Assembly (NCBI GenBank): GCA_028278205.1
Contig: JANQES010000077.1
Location: forward strand, 56,637 to 120,636
Reading direction: 5' to 3'
DNA length: 64,000 nucleotides
Origin: Rhodothermales bacterium
GTDB lineage: Bacteria > Bacteroidota > Rhodothermia > Rhodothermales > Bin80
The notes below the pieces were generated by a model. It saw only the letters and a list, made by a program, of their open reading frames with translations, did no database searches and was not told where the DNA came from. Positions 30,896-39,964 of this stretch are shown here, piece by piece; within the stretch, counting starts at the first letter, position 1, and each line of letters starts with the position of its first letter. The translations under genes were made by a program, and so were the position numbers.

Positions 30896-33343
30896 ATGCT
30901 GAGCAATTATCTCAAGATCGCGCTGCGCAATCTGCGCAAACACCAGATTTACACCCTCATCAACGTCAGCGGATTGGCCGTCGGGATGGCGTGCTGCGTG
31001 CTGATCTTCATGCTCGTGCGCCACGAATGGAGCTTCGACAGCTTCCACGAAAACGCCGACCGGATCTACAAAACCGTCATTCAGGAGACGCGGCCCGACG
31101 GCAGCCTCGACTATCGCCTGATCATGCCGCCGGCGATGCACGAGCCCCTGGGCGAGGCCTTCCCCGGCATCGAACGCCACACCCGCATCGTCGCCGGCAA
31201 CATTGATCTGCACCGGGGCAACGAGATCTTCCGCCAGCGCCTCATGGAGACCGACTCGACGTTCTTCGAGATCTTCTCCTTCCCCTTCCTCGCCGGCGAT
31301 CCCACCACGGCGCTCGACGACCCCGGCTCGATGGTGATCACCGAAGCGATGGCCCTCAAACTCTTCGGCGAAGGCGAGCCCGGCTACCGCCACGCCCTCG
31401 GCCAGGTGCTCTCGATTGTCCGCCGCGAGGTGACGTACGACTTTACCGTTTCGGGTGTCGTCAAAGAGATCCCCGACAATTCGAGCCTTCAGTTCGACGT
31501 GATGATCTCGTTCGAGAATTACAACACCCTTCCGATCGGCGGCAACGACTGGGGCGGGCGCACGGCGACGTACCTCCAACTGGCCGAGGATCAGGATCCG
31601 GCGGAACTCGAAGCCGCGCTGCCGCCCTTCACCGCCACGCAGTTCGCCGACCGCATCGAAAGACGCCGCAACGCCGGGTATCTGGCCGACGGCGCAGAAG
31701 CCTTCAAGCTGATCTTGCAACCTTTGCGCGACGTGCATCTCAACCCGGTCATCGGCACGCGCTACGAGGAGGCGCCGCACAATCCGCGCTATTCGTACAT
31801 CCTCAGTGGCATCGGCCTGCTGGTGCTGCTGATCGCCTGCATCAACTTTATGACGCTCTCGGTAGGCCGTTCGACGAGCCGGGCGCGCGAGGTGGGCATG
31901 CGCAAAGTGCTCGGCGCGCTGCCGCGTCAGTTGATGAAGCAGTTCTGGGGCGAGTCGGTGCTGTTGAGCATGGTAGCGCTGGGCCTGGGCCTGGCGCTGG
32001 CGGCGCTGGCGCTGCCCGTTTTCAATGATCTGACGGGGCAAAGCCTGAATTTTGCCGGGTTGCTCAGCCGCGACGGCCTGATGGGCTTGCTGGGGTTGAT
32101 GGTCGTCGTCGGGCTGATCGCGGGCGGCTATCCGGCGGTGGTGCTCTCGCGGTTTCAGCCCGCCGCCGTGCTCAAGGGCGAGATCAAGATGCGCGGCAAG
32201 AACTACCTGACGCGCTCGCTCGTGGTGGTGCAATACACCATCTCCATCGGCCTGATCGCCTGCACCGTCATCATGACGCAGCAGTTGGATTTTCTGATGA
32301 ACCGCGACCTGGGCTACAAGCAAGACCAGATCATCGTCGTCAACACCAATCAGATCAACCCTGAACAGGCGCCGGCGATGCTGGAATTTTTCCGCAGCGA
32401 ACTCCTCCCCCGCACCGAAGTCACACACGTGGCCAAGATGGGCTATTCCTTCACCCGAGGCGGCGACCGCAACACCTGGACCGACGCCGACGGCAACAGC
32501 CACAGCGCCTGGAACTTCGGCTTCGACTACGACTCGATAGATCTCCTGGGGATGGAACTCGTCGCCGGGCGCAGCTTCTCGCGTGATTTCCCCAACGATC
32601 CGACGAACAGCATCCTGGTCAACGAGGCGCTGGTGAAGGAGCACGGCCTCGAAAACCCCGTCGGCCACGTGCTGACGAACTGGCTGGACTTCATCTACGA
32701 CGAGTCGCCGACGATCATCGGCGTGGTGAAGGATTTCCACTTCGAGTCGCTGCACGTCGACGTCAAGCCTGCCGTGATGAACATGCATCCCAATTATTAC
32801 AATTTCATGGGCAACATCCTCATCAAGATCCGCCCCGACGACATCGCCGCCACGCTCGCCGCCGTCGAGGCGACGTGGACTACGTTCCTGCCGAGCAAAC
32901 CGTTCACCTACTCGTTCCTCGACGACGACGTGGCGAGCCAGTATCAAGCCGAAGAACGCTGGGGCCTGATCGTGACACTCTCGGCGCTCTTCGCCATCCT
33001 CATCGCCTGCCTCGGCCTCTTCGGCCTGGCGACGCTGTCGGTGACGCGGCGGACGAAGGAGATCGGCATCCGCAAAGTCCTCGGCGCCTCGGCCTCGGGC
33101 ATGATGGTGCTCATCGCGCGCGAGTTCGTCATCCTCGTCGGCCTCGCCACCGTCGTAGCCACGCCGCTGGCCTACTTCGGCATGACGCGCTGGCTGGAGA
33201 CCTTCGCCTTCCGCATAGAAATCTCGTGGCCGATATTTCTAGGGGCGGGCCTGGCGGCCCTGTTGATTGCGCTGTTGACGGTGAGTTATCAGGCCGTCCG
33301 GGCGGCGACGGCGAATCCGGTGAAGGCGTTGCGGTATGAATAA
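30896..33343 (+). CDS. Duplicated MacB/FtsX-type permease (permease D)
   Basis: 815 residues from ATG 30896 (MLSNYLKIALRNLRK), aligned with the starts of permeases A, E and F. There is no prefix domain. Coupling motifs are REVGMRKVLGA and KEIGIRKVLGA, and the tail is NPVKALRYE. It follows permease C in the same direction after 218 nt, so it may belong to the PadR2 operon. Confidence 0.88.
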   Translation: MLSNYLKIALRNLRKHQIYTLINVSGLAVGMACCVLIFMLVRHEWSFDSFHENADRIYKTVIQETRPDGSLDYRLIMPPAMHEPLGEAFPGIERHTRIVAGNIDLHRGNEIFRQRLMETDSTFFEIFSFPFLAGDPTTALDDPGSMVITEAMALKLFGEGEPGYRHALGQVLSIVRREVTYDFTVSGVVKEIPDNSSLQFDVMISFENYNTLPIGGNDWGGRTATYLQLAEDQDPAELEAALPPFTATQFADRIERRRNAGYLADGAEAFKLILQPLRDVHLNPVIGTRYEEAPHNPRYSYILSGIGLLVLLIACINFMTLSVGRSTSRAREVGMRKVLGALPRQLMKQFWGESVLLSMVALGLGLALAALALPVFNDLTGQSLNFAGLLSRDGLMGLLGLMVVVGLIAGGYPAVVLSRFQPAAVLKGEIKMRGKNYLTRSLVVVQYTISIGLIACTVIMTQQLDFLMNRDLGYKQDQIIVVNTNQINPEQAPAMLEFFRSELLPRTEVTHVAKMGYSFTRGGDRNTWTDADGNSHSAWNFGFDYDSIDLLGMELVAGRSFSRDFPNDPTNSILVNEALVKEHGLENPVGHVLTNWLDFIYDESPTIIGVVKDFHFESLHVDVKPAVMNMHPNYYNFMGNILIKIRPDDIAATLAAVEATWTTFLPSKPFTYSFLDDDVASQYQAEERWGLIVTLSALFAILIACLGLFGLATLSVTRRTKEIGIRKVLGASASGMMVLIAREFVILVGLATVVATPLAYFGMTRWLETFAFRIEISWPIFLGAGLAALLIALLTVSYQAVRAATANPVKALRYE
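33216..33241. repeat. In-frame 26-bp palindrome, permease D
   Basis: TAGAAATCTC, GTGGCC, GATATTTCTA: one arm mismatch (ATC codon where the others have ATA). It encodes (I)EISWPIFL. Confidence 0.8.
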
Positions 33344-33345
33344 TT

Positions 33346-33379
33346 GCAACCGCAGATTGGGGCAGATGGGCGCGGATGA
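33346..33379. repeat. Family A word repeat, single arm after permease D
   Basis: GCAACCGCAGATTGGGGCAG then ATGGGCGCGGATGA, starting two bases after the TAA. The rest of the gap to 33518 has no recognisable feature. Confidence 0.8.
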
Positions 33380-33518
33380 CAGCAAATTCCGGACAAACCC
33401 CTATTTGCTTTGGCCCATACGTCTGCTTTCAGGTGATCACAAAAAAGCACCTGTGGGCATTCCCCACATAGAACGCATCAGACATTCGAGACAAGTATAC
33501 CAGCGAGAAACGCTTTAG

Positions 33519-33680
33519 TTATTTTCGGGAGGTTTTGCCCGTACCCCCCTTAGGCGCTACTGGCAGCTTGCTCGTTGACTGGCTTGCTTTTGGGGAGTAC
33601 CCTCCCGTCTTGTTCATCCCTGAGTAGCCACGGTCTGTTTTCTGCGACGGGCTGGAGCTCTTGCCGGAGGATTTCGCCAT
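33519..33680 (-). CDS. Small basic protein overlapping the DUF6338 gene
   Basis: 53 residues from ATG 33680 (MAKSSGKSSSPSQKTDRGYS), rich in Ser, Lys, Gly and Pro and probably disordered. GAGGAAG sits immediately upstream. It overlaps the 3' end of the DUF6338 gene by 131 bp in another frame. Small Lys/Pro-rich proteins next to DUF6338 genes are familiar to me from other genomes, which supports it, but this is from memory. Function unknown. Confidence 0.5.
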   Translation of the reverse strand: MAKSSGKSSSPSQKTDRGYSGMNKTGGYSPKASQSTSKLPVAPKGGTGKTSRK

Positions 33681-34290
33681 CTTCCTCGTCTTCGTTTTGA
33701 GGTGGAACAACAAAAAATTCGATCAGATCGTATTGATCTTTTCGAATAACCATCCCTCTGGTCATCTCAACAGGCTCTAGAAAGTGCCCATCGTCGTCCA
33801 GAGAGTAGACTGCTTGCAGATACAAATCACCATCATTCGGAAAGTCGCCAGCATATGAATCTCCTCCAAAATAACCTCCAATAAAATTCCCATCATTGAG
33901 GTGAATTAGTGCGAAAACCTCCTCGCGCTTATCAAAAAAATAATCCCAGGCAGTAGGGTAGGGTATTTGAAATCGCTTGAACCATTTTGACCGATATATC
34001 TTTCCAAGCAGCAAAGGCCAAATGATTGGAAATACGAAAAGTACTGCGATGAGACCAACTGAATATAAAACAGGATGACTCTGCACAAAATCACCCTGTT
34101 GTGCCCAAAAGATAAGCGGCGATAGAATAGCAAAGTTTACACTGCTATAGAAAAGACCGTGAATGATGGCATTTCCCCATTCTAATGCGCGAGCAGGCAT
34201 AACTAACCTGTAGACCTGCATTGATATGAGGCCAGGAAGTACAAAAACAACAAAGAGTTCTATGGCATCAAGGTTGAAGGAAGCTTGCAT
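33550..34290 (-). CDS. DUF6338-type membrane protein
   Basis: 246 residues from ATG 34290; a GTG one codon earlier is also possible. Three N-terminal hydrophobic stretches (FVVFVLPGLISMQVYRL; FYSSVNFAILSPLIFW; YSVGLIAVLFVFPIIWPLLLG) precede a cytoplasmic part with the family core WDYFFDKREEVFALIHLNDG, GGYFGGDSYAGDFPN and DLYLQAVYSLD. Such proteins occur in accessory loci and their role is unknown. Codon use is much more AT-rich than in the neighbouring permeases, which suggests acquisition by transfer. Confidence 0.75.
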   Translation of the reverse strand: MQASFNLDAIELFVVFVLPGLISMQVYRLVMPARALEWGNAIIHGLFYSSVNFAILSPLIFWAQQGDFVQSHPVLYSVGLIAVLFVFPIIWPLLLGKIYRSKWFKRFQIPYPTAWDYFFDKREEVFALIHLNDGNFIGGYFGGDSYAGDFPNDGDLYLQAVYSLDDDGHFLEPVEMTRGMVIRKDQYDLIEFFVVPPQNEDEEDGEILRQELQPVAENRPWLLRDEQDGRVLPKSKPVNEQAASSA

Positions 34291-34326
34291 CACAATGTCA
34301 TGTACCTTCTGTGGAACATTGAGGCG

Positions 34327-34647
34327 TCACTTTCTCTTGGACACGGAACGTCGCTTGGTACCACTCATGTTTTTAACAGAGCCGGTTACACCCACCTGCT
34401 TCATAGCCTGGACCGCCTTCTTCATATCCTTTTGGGGGACCTGAAGTACTCTCTGGGGTTTGCCGCTGGCTTTGAGCCGTCGAGCCGCCTTTTTAAGTCC
34501 CTCAGCGGTACCGCTACGCTCTACCTCCGTAGCACGTTTTTTGGTGGCAGCATCTAGACGGCGGTTGCCAGGAAGAGGCACCTCATTTTGTCCAGACTTA
34601 CCTGCTGCTTTACGTTTTGCGCGCTTGTGACTCTGAGATTCAGCCAT
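34327..34647 (-). CDS. Lysine/arginine-rich small protein, unknown function
   Basis: 106 residues starting MAESQSHKRAKRKAAGK, with GGAGA seven bases upstream. Highly basic throughout (LPGNRRLDAATKKRATEVER, KAARRLKASGKPQRVLQVP, ending KRRSVSKRK). There is no membrane span. It could bind nucleic acid. It precedes the DUF6338 gene by 37 nt on the same strand, so the three minus-strand genes probably form one accessory operon. Confidence 0.65.
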   Translation of the reverse strand: MAESQSHKRAKRKAAGKSGQNEVPLPGNRRLDAATKKRATEVERSGTAEGLKKAARRLKASGKPQRVLQVPQKDMKKAVQAMKQVGVTGSVKNMSGTKRRSVSKRK

Positions 34648-34824
34648 TTTGCATCTCCAGGGTTGATGAGTAGATACAAAAACTCAACTTAAATGTATGG
34701 AGAGGTGATGACAGCCCTATGTCACACCTCGGAGACCGATTCAGTTCTTGTAGTGAGATTGGAACCTTTCTTGCCGCTTGGGCTGAAAACTGCTAGACGA
34801 GAAGCCAAACAAGAAAGCGAACCA

Positions 34825-35067
34825 ATGACGATCACCATATCTCCAGATCTCCTGAACACGGCTGGCCTGTCGGAGGCAGAGTTTCTGAGGGAGGTTGCCA
34901 TCCTGATGTGCTGGCAGCGGCGTCTGACAACGGCGCAAGGGGCTGAACTAGCCCGGATGAATCGGTTTGATTTTCAGAAAGTGCTGGCCGAACGCGAAGT
35001 GCCCTCCTATACCCGCGAAGCCTTTGAGCACGATCTGAAAGTGACAGGCTATCCTGAGGCCAAGTGA
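34825..35067 (+). CDS. UPF0175-family antitoxin, orphan
   Basis: 80 residues from ATG 34825 (MTITISPDLLNTAGLSEAEF). Hallmarks are the helix FLREVAILMCWQRRLTTAQGAELARMNRFDFQKVLAEREVPSY. In UPF0175 pairs the cognate PIN-type toxin (DUF3368) normally follows immediately. Here 332 nt of repeat-filled DNA follow and no toxin frame is visible. It is probably a solitary antitoxin or remnant. Confidence 0.8.
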   Translation: MTITISPDLLNTAGLSEAEFLREVAILMCWQRRLTTAQGAELARMNRFDFQKVLAEREVPSYTREAFEHDLKVTGYPEAK

Positions 35068-35084
35068 CCGTTGTAAGCAACTCT

Positions 35085-35310
35085 TAATTGCACGTCGATT
35101 GCACGGCAGGCTGAACAGGGAACCTCCAAATTGAGCGAAATACGCTATCGTATTGCACGTATTTGCACGTCTATTGCACGTCCGATGGTGCAATGACTGG
35201 CGCAATTATGGCGCGATTAGGTGCGTTTTTAGCCCAAAACACGGCACCCTGGCACGTAAATGGCGCGATTAGTGGCGCAATTATGTTCCATTGGTGCAAT
35301 TAGGGCAAAC
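35085..35310. repeat. Family H word repeat (ATTGCACGT / GGCGCAATTA)
   Basis: Direct units ATTGCACGT at 35087, 35152, 35163 and 35173 with small variations. They are followed by TGGCGCAATTATGGCGCGAT at 35199 and TGGCGCGATTAGTGGCGCAA at 35261. The two word types together fill the gap between the orphan antitoxin and permease E. Arms GTGCAAT and ATTGCAC are mutually inverted. Confidence 0.7.
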
Positions 35311-35399
35311 ATCAAGCGCACCCACAACTGTAACCATTCCCCCATCATCTTCGTGTTACGGGAGAATCCATTTCTTCCTAACTCCCAGGCACCGATCTC

Positions 35400-37820
35400 A
35401 TGTTCAAGAATTATTTTAAGATTGCCCTGCGCAATCTTAAAAAATCGACAGGCTACACGGTTATCAATGTGGCCGGGTTGGCGGTGGGGCTGGCGTGTTG
35501 TTTGTTGATCCTGCTCTTCGTGCGGGACGAACTCAGCTACGACCGGTATCACGAAAAAGCCGACCAGATCTACCGCGTGACGCTCGACGCGCGCCTCGGC
35601 GAGCAAGAAATCAACGGACCGATAGCGCCGGCGCCGATGGCCCAGACGCTCGTCAACGATTATCCGGAGGTCGTCCAGGCGACGCGGCTTTTTACGTATA
35701 CCGGCGAGACGCTCGTGCGCTACGAGGACAATCAGTTCATCGAAGAGCAGTTTTATTTTGCCGATTCTACCTTCTTCGAGATCTTTACTTTTCCCCTCCT
35801 CCGGGGCGATCCCGAAACAGCGCTCCTCGAACCGAACACCGTCGTCCTGACCGAATCGACGGCGCGGAAATACTTCGGCCAGGACAACCCGATGGGCAAG
35901 ACGATCCGGGTGGATGATGAGTTTGACTATGCCGTGACCGGCGTGGTGGCCGACGTGCCGGAGAATTCGCATTTCCACTTCGATTTCCTGGGCTCGCTCG
36001 GCACGCTGGGCAATAGCCGCAACCCGATGTGGGTCAGCAACAACTTCCGGACGTATTTCGTGCTGGCCGAGGGGCATTCGCCCGACGCGTTGGAGGCCAA
36101 GTTTCCGGCGATGGTGCAGAAATACGCCGGGCCGCAAGTCGAGGAGATCCTGGGCATCACGGTCGATCAATTCTTCGCCTCCGGGGGCCGGTTCGAATTC
36201 CATCTTCAGGCACTGACCGACGTCCACCTGCACTCGAACCTCGACTACGAGATCGAACCCAACGGCGACATCACGTACGTCTACGCGTTTTCGATTATCG
36301 CCCTTTTGATCTTGCTCATCGCCTGCATCAATTTCATGAACCTGGCGACGGCGCGCTCGGCGGGGCGGGCCAAAGAGGTGGGCGTGCGCAAAGTTTTGGG
36401 GTCGAACCGGCGGCAGTTGACGCTTCAGTTTTTGATGGAATCGATGCTGTTGAGCGTGATCGCGTTGGGCGTGGCGCTGGTGCTGGCCGCTGTGCTGTTG
36501 CCGCTGTTTAACGAGCTTTCGGGCAAGGCGCTGCAAATCGATTTCGGCGACGCGGGTTTGCTGGCGGGTCTGGTTGGATTTGCGGTGCTGGTGGGACTGC
36601 TGGCGGGTAGCTATCCGGCTTTCTTCCTGGCCTCGTTCCGCATCGTCAACGTGCTGAAGGGCCAGGGGCAGACGGGCCTGAAAAGCTCCGGGCTGCGCAG
36701 CGGGCTGGTCGTGTTTCAGTTTGTGATCTCGATCTTGCTGATGATCTGCACCGCGATGGTGTACCGGCAGGTCGATTATGTCCAGACGAAGCGCCTGGGC
36801 TTCGCCAAAGAACACGTGATCGTGCTCGAACGCTTCGACGCGCTGGATGCGCAGCAGGAAGCTTTTAAACAACAGATCCGGCAGCATCCCAACGTCGTCT
36901 CGGTGGCCGCCGCCGGCACGTTGCCGGGCCGCACCTTCGGCGATACGAGCTTCTTCCCCGAAGGCGCCTCGCCCGACCAGCTCCGCAACATCCGCCTGCT
37001 CTTCACCGATTTCGACCTGCTCGAAACCCTCGACCTGGACCTGGTGGACGGGCGGTTCTTCTCCCGCGACTTCACCACCGATTCGACGGCGGTCATCCTC
37101 AACGAGGCTGCCGTCAAAGAATTCGGTTTTACCCTGGAGGAAACGGTGGGCAAGCGGCTGGTCTCGCCCGGCTTCGGCGAGGACGAAGAGCAACTCATCC
37201 CCGTCATCGGCGTGGTGAAGGATTTTCATTACCAGTCGCTGCGCGACGAGATCCGCCCGCTGGGGATGTTCATCGGACGTAATCTTACGTACCTCGCCGT
37301 CCGCGTCCAGCCGGATGACCTCGGCGGCACGCTGGCGGCGTTCGAAAGCCAATGGCAAAGCTTCGCGCCGGAGCAACCCTTCACCTATTCGTTCCTCGAC
37401 AACGACGTCGATGCGCTCTACCGGGCCGACCAGCGGACGGGCAACTACTTTATCGTCTTTGCCATCATTGCCATCTTCATCGCGTGCCTGGGGCTGTTCG
37501 GTCTCGCCGCCTTCACCGCCGAGCAACGCACTAAAGAGATCGGCGTGCGCAAGGTGCTCGGCGCCTCTGTGCTCAGCATCATCGTGTTGTTGTCGAAGGA
37601 GTTTACGAAGCTCGTCGCCATCGCCTTCGTCGTGGCGGCGCCGCTGGCGTTTTTCGCGATGGATCGCTGGCTGCAAGACTTTGCCTTCCGTGTAGACATA
37701 TCGTGGCCGATATTTCTAATGGCGGGCCTGGCGGCCCTGGGGATTGCGTGGCTGACGGTGAGTTATCAATCGATCAGGGCCGCGTTGACGAATCCGGTGG
37801 AGGCGTTGCGGTATGAGTAA
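35400..37820 (+). CDS. Duplicated MacB/FtsX-type permease (permease E)
   Basis: 806 residues, MFKNYFKIALRNLKK start. There is no prefix domain and no PadR partner. Coupling motifs are KEVGVRKVLGS and KEIGVRKVLGA, and the tail is NPVEALRYE. It is monocistronic or leads into the small genes at 37970-39066. It carries palindromes near both ends of the gene. Confidence 0.88.
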   Translation: MFKNYFKIALRNLKKSTGYTVINVAGLAVGLACCLLILLFVRDELSYDRYHEKADQIYRVTLDARLGEQEINGPIAPAPMAQTLVNDYPEVVQATRLFTYTGETLVRYEDNQFIEEQFYFADSTFFEIFTFPLLRGDPETALLEPNTVVLTESTARKYFGQDNPMGKTIRVDDEFDYAVTGVVADVPENSHFHFDFLGSLGTLGNSRNPMWVSNNFRTYFVLAEGHSPDALEAKFPAMVQKYAGPQVEEILGITVDQFFASGGRFEFHLQALTDVHLHSNLDYEIEPNGDITYVYAFSIIALLILLIACINFMNLATARSAGRAKEVGVRKVLGSNRRQLTLQFLMESMLLSVIALGVALVLAAVLLPLFNELSGKALQIDFGDAGLLAGLVGFAVLVGLLAGSYPAFFLASFRIVNVLKGQGQTGLKSSGLRSGLVVFQFVISILLMICTAMVYRQVDYVQTKRLGFAKEHVIVLERFDALDAQQEAFKQQIRQHPNVVSVAAAGTLPGRTFGDTSFFPEGASPDQLRNIRLLFTDFDLLETLDLDLVDGRFFSRDFTTDSTAVILNEAAVKEFGFTLEETVGKRLVSPGFGEDEEQLIPVIGVVKDFHYQSLRDEIRPLGMFIGRNLTYLAVRVQPDDLGGTLAAFESQWQSFAPEQPFTYSFLDNDVDALYRADQRTGNYFIVFAIIAIFIACLGLFGLAAFTAEQRTKEIGVRKVLGASVLSIIVLLSKEFTKLVAIAFVVAAPLAFFAMDRWLQDFAFRVDISWPIFLMAGLAALGIAWLTVSYQSIRAALTNPVEALRYE
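35414..35442. repeat. Perfect 12-bp-arm palindrome at the start of permease E
   Basis: TTTTAAGATTGC, CCTGC, GCAATCTTAAAA. It covers codons 5-15 (YFKIALRNLKK). A hairpin this stable only 14 nt from the start codon should affect translation initiation. Confidence 0.75.
37693..37718. repeat. In-frame 26-bp palindrome, permease E
   Basis: TAGACATATC, GTGGCC, GATATTTCTA with one arm mismatch, caused by Glu to Asp (GAC). It encodes (V)DISWPIFL with GTA and ATA codons. Confidence 0.8.
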
Positions 37821-37822
37821 TT

Positions 37823-37969
37823 GCAACCGCAGATGAACGCGGATGAACGCGGATGAAGGCAGATAGGAACTTATCCGGTATAGATTATCAGCGCCCTTTG
37901 TAGATTACCGGCGTTCTGCACCGATCATCTGCGTTTATCCGCGCCCATCTGCCCTCATCTGTGGTTGCC
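37823..37969. repeat. Family A word repeat, inverted arms filling the whole spacer
   Basis: Forward arm 37823-37867 starts two bases after the permease stop. The reverse arm (37925-37968) ends in ATCTGTGGTTGCC, directly against the ATG of the next gene. The 57-nt loop has a short repeat (GATTATCAGCGCC / GATTACCGGCGTT). Confidence 0.85.
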
Positions 37970-38269
37970 ATGAAAATCCTCGCCCTCGAAAAAGAAACGC
38001 CGGGCCTCACCGCCGCCGACTTCGAGCCGCACCTCGACGCCGAAGCCGCGCGGGCATGGGACCTGTACCAGGCCGGTGTGATCCGCGAGTTGTACTTCCG
38101 CGCCGACGCCTCCGAAGCCGTGCTCATCCTCGAATGCGCCGGTGTCGAAGAGGCCGAAGCCGTGCTCGCCACGCTGCCGCTGATCCAACACGGGCTCATT
38201 TCGTTCGAGGTCATCCCCTTGCGCGCGTATCCGGGTTTTTCCAGACTATTCGCTCACGACGCGCCCTGA
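37970..38269 (+). CDS. Muconolactone isomerase-like (ferredoxin-fold dimeric) small protein
   Basis: 99 residues from ATG 37970 (MKILALEKETPGL). The pattern of ARAWDLYQAGVIRELYFRAD, AVLILECAGVEEAEAVLATLPL and FEVIPLRAYPGFSRLF matches small YCII/MIase-type alpha-beta barrel proteins. The true substrate is unknown. An in-frame GTG three codons upstream lies in the repeat. It is followed after 4 nt by the DUF2306 gene. Confidence 0.7.
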   Translation: MKILALEKETPGLTAADFEPHLDAEAARAWDLYQAGVIRELYFRADASEAVLILECAGVEEAEAVLATLPLIQHGLISFEVIPLRAYPGFSRLFAHDAP

Positions 38270-38273
38270 AACC

Positions 38274-38759
38274 ATGCTGCTGGCTTTCCACACCGTAACC
38301 GCCGTCCTGGCCCTGGTGGCCGGCTTCCCGATCTTTTTTTCGAAGAAGGGCACGCGGTTTCACAAACGCTGGGGCAAGATCTACGTGGTCTCCATGCTCT
38401 CGCTCTGCATTAGTTCGTTCTGGCTGACGGGCACGACGCCCTTCACCGAGGGCTTCGACGTGTTTCACATCCTGGCAATCGTCTCGCTGGTCTCGGTGAT
38501 TGGCGGCGTCATTCCGGTGCTGGCCTGGTATCGGTTCCCCGGCTGGTTCGAGATGCACTACTTTTTTATGCTGTACTCGTATGTGGGTCTGGTGATGGCG
38601 TTGGGGTCGCACTTTTTCGAATATCTGCCGGGGGTGCCGCAGGGCATCCGGGCGCTCTTGTTCTGGGGCCTGCCTTATATCGTCGGCACCATCCTCATTT
38701 ATCGAAAGCGCGCGTCTTTTAAAGCGCAGTTCGACGGCCCGGCCTCGGAGACTGGCTGA
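38274..38759 (+). CDS. DUF2306-type integral membrane protein
   Basis: 161 residues with four hydrophobic spans (LAFHTVTAVLALVAGFPIFF; YVVSMLSLCISSFWLTG; FHILAIVSLVSVIGGVIPVLAWY; LFWGLPYIVGTILIY). The HKRWGKIY loop and paired His/Gly residues are typical of DUF2306. Function unknown. It is tightly linked to its neighbours in a three-gene unit with 4-nt and 34-nt gaps. Confidence 0.7.
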   Translation: MLLAFHTVTAVLALVAGFPIFFSKKGTRFHKRWGKIYVVSMLSLCISSFWLTGTTPFTEGFDVFHILAIVSLVSVIGGVIPVLAWYRFPGWFEMHYFFMLYSYVGLVMALGSHFFEYLPGVPQGIRALLFWGLPYIVGTILIYRKRASFKAQFDGPASETG

Positions 38760-38793
38760 ACACGGTATGGCGAAAAACAGTGGGAGGCGCCTC

Positions 38794-39066
38794 TTGCTAT
38801 ACATGATCGTTGAGCATTTCAAGCATCAAGATCCTGTCCCTGTCTATCGACGCTATCGGGATCAGGGCCGTCTCGCACCCGACGGGCTGGACTACGTCTC
38901 AAGCTGGGTCGATGAAAAGCTGGAACGGTGTTTTCAACTGATGCAAACGACAGATCGCGCCCTGCTCGACGAATGGATGGCGCGCTGGTATGATCTGGTG
39001 GATTTCGAGGTGTACCCCGTCCTTTCCTCGAACGAGGCTGCCGAGAAAGTTGCGCCGAGGCTGTAA
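38794..39066 (+). CDS. DUF3303-type small protein
   Basis: 90 residues if translation starts at TTG 38794, giving (M)LYMIVEHFK, the usual start of this family. GGGAGG lies six bases before it. An ATG at 38767 lacks a ribosome binding site. Motifs: VPVYRRYRDQGRLAPDGL, CFQLMQTTDRALLDEWMARW and DFEVYPVLSS. Probably a small alpha-beta stress or monooxygenase-like protein of unknown function. Confidence 0.7.
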   Translation: MLYMIVEHFKHQDPVPVYRRYRDQGRLAPDGLDYVSSWVDEKLERCFQLMQTTDRALLDEWMARWYDLVDFEVYPVLSSNEAAEKVAPRL

Positions 39067-39202
39067 GCAAAATATTTGCTGCAGGTCTTAAAGGCTGGTC
39101 TCTACGTATTAGAAACACAATATTTTGTGCCAAGTAGAAATTCGCACACTATTTGGACGCTGTCCAGATATTACAAGGCTATGAATCCTTAAACCGTCAC
39201 CT

Positions 39203-39940
39203 ATGAAATGCGCTCTATGCCTCCGGGATGAAAAGCTGCGAAAATCGCACATCATCCCGGAATTCTTCTATAAGAACCTCTACGATAAGAACCCAAAGCG
39301 GTACTTTTCAGTCTCGTCCGAACCAGGGAAAAGACCAAATATCCGTCAATCCGGCATTTGGGAATATCTCCTTTGTGAGAAATGTGAAAACAAATTGAGT
39401 CGATGGGAGACCTATGCGGCTCGATTATTCGAACAAGAGGCGGTTATTATTGAGAAACCTGGACGGCTTGAGTGTCACTACATCAATTATCCGATGTTCA
39501 AGCTTTTGCAGCTCTCTGTACTTTGGCGTGCTGGTGCATCAAAACGTCCTGAATTTCAGGATATCAATCTTGGCCCTCACCAAGAGCGCCTGCGCAAGAT
39601 AGTGTTTCAAGAGCAACCAGGCTCCCCAGAAAAATATGGATGTTGGTTGCTGCTTTGTCCTAGCTTCAAGAACGAGTTGCAGCGAATGATGCTTTCACCA
39701 GACATGGTAAAGGTGAACGGTCATCGCGTTGCTCATTTTCTGATTGGCGGCATCTTCTGGAATTATTTTGTATCCAGCCATCGACCTGAGATTGCTGATT
39801 ATGACATTTTCCTTAGTCAAAAGGGAGTGTTACCCATTACAGTTGAGAATGAGATTACATCCGAATACCTCATCAACGAGTCTATTCGGTTTAAGAAGTC
39901 GGGCAACCTCAAGCATATTGTACCTGGAGAAAAGGCTTAA
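39203..39940 (+). CDS. HNH-endonuclease-like zinc-ribbon protein
   Basis: 245 residues starting MKCALCLRDEKLRKSHIIPE. Cys3 and Cys6 with Cys58 and Cys61 can bind one zinc, and SHIIP supplies the HNH-type histidine. This resembles HNH_5-type proteins. The C-terminal two thirds are unassigned. Codon usage is AT-rich compared with flanking permeases and the 136-nt leader is AT-rich too, so it is probably horizontally acquired. A DNA-damage or defence role is possible but unproven. Confidence 0.65.
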   Translation: MKCALCLRDEKLRKSHIIPEFFYKNLYDKNPKRYFSVSSEPGKRPNIRQSGIWEYLLCEKCENKLSRWETYAARLFEQEAVIIEKPGRLECHYINYPMFKLLQLSVLWRAGASKRPEFQDINLGPHQERLRKIVFQEQPGSPEKYGCWLLLCPSFKNELQRMMLSPDMVKVNGHRVAHFLIGGIFWNYFVSSHRPEIADYDIFLSQKGVLPITVENEITSEYLINESIRFKKSGNLKHIVPGEKA

Positions 39941-39964
39941 CACCTGCTTCAACTGTTACTTTCC

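Noticed and set aside
30872..32947. 691-codon antisense frame over permease D, and similar frames over permeases E and F
   Set aside because: It is opposite a clear permease with conserved membrane spans and coupling motifs; the antisense peptide is Arg/His-rich without domains.
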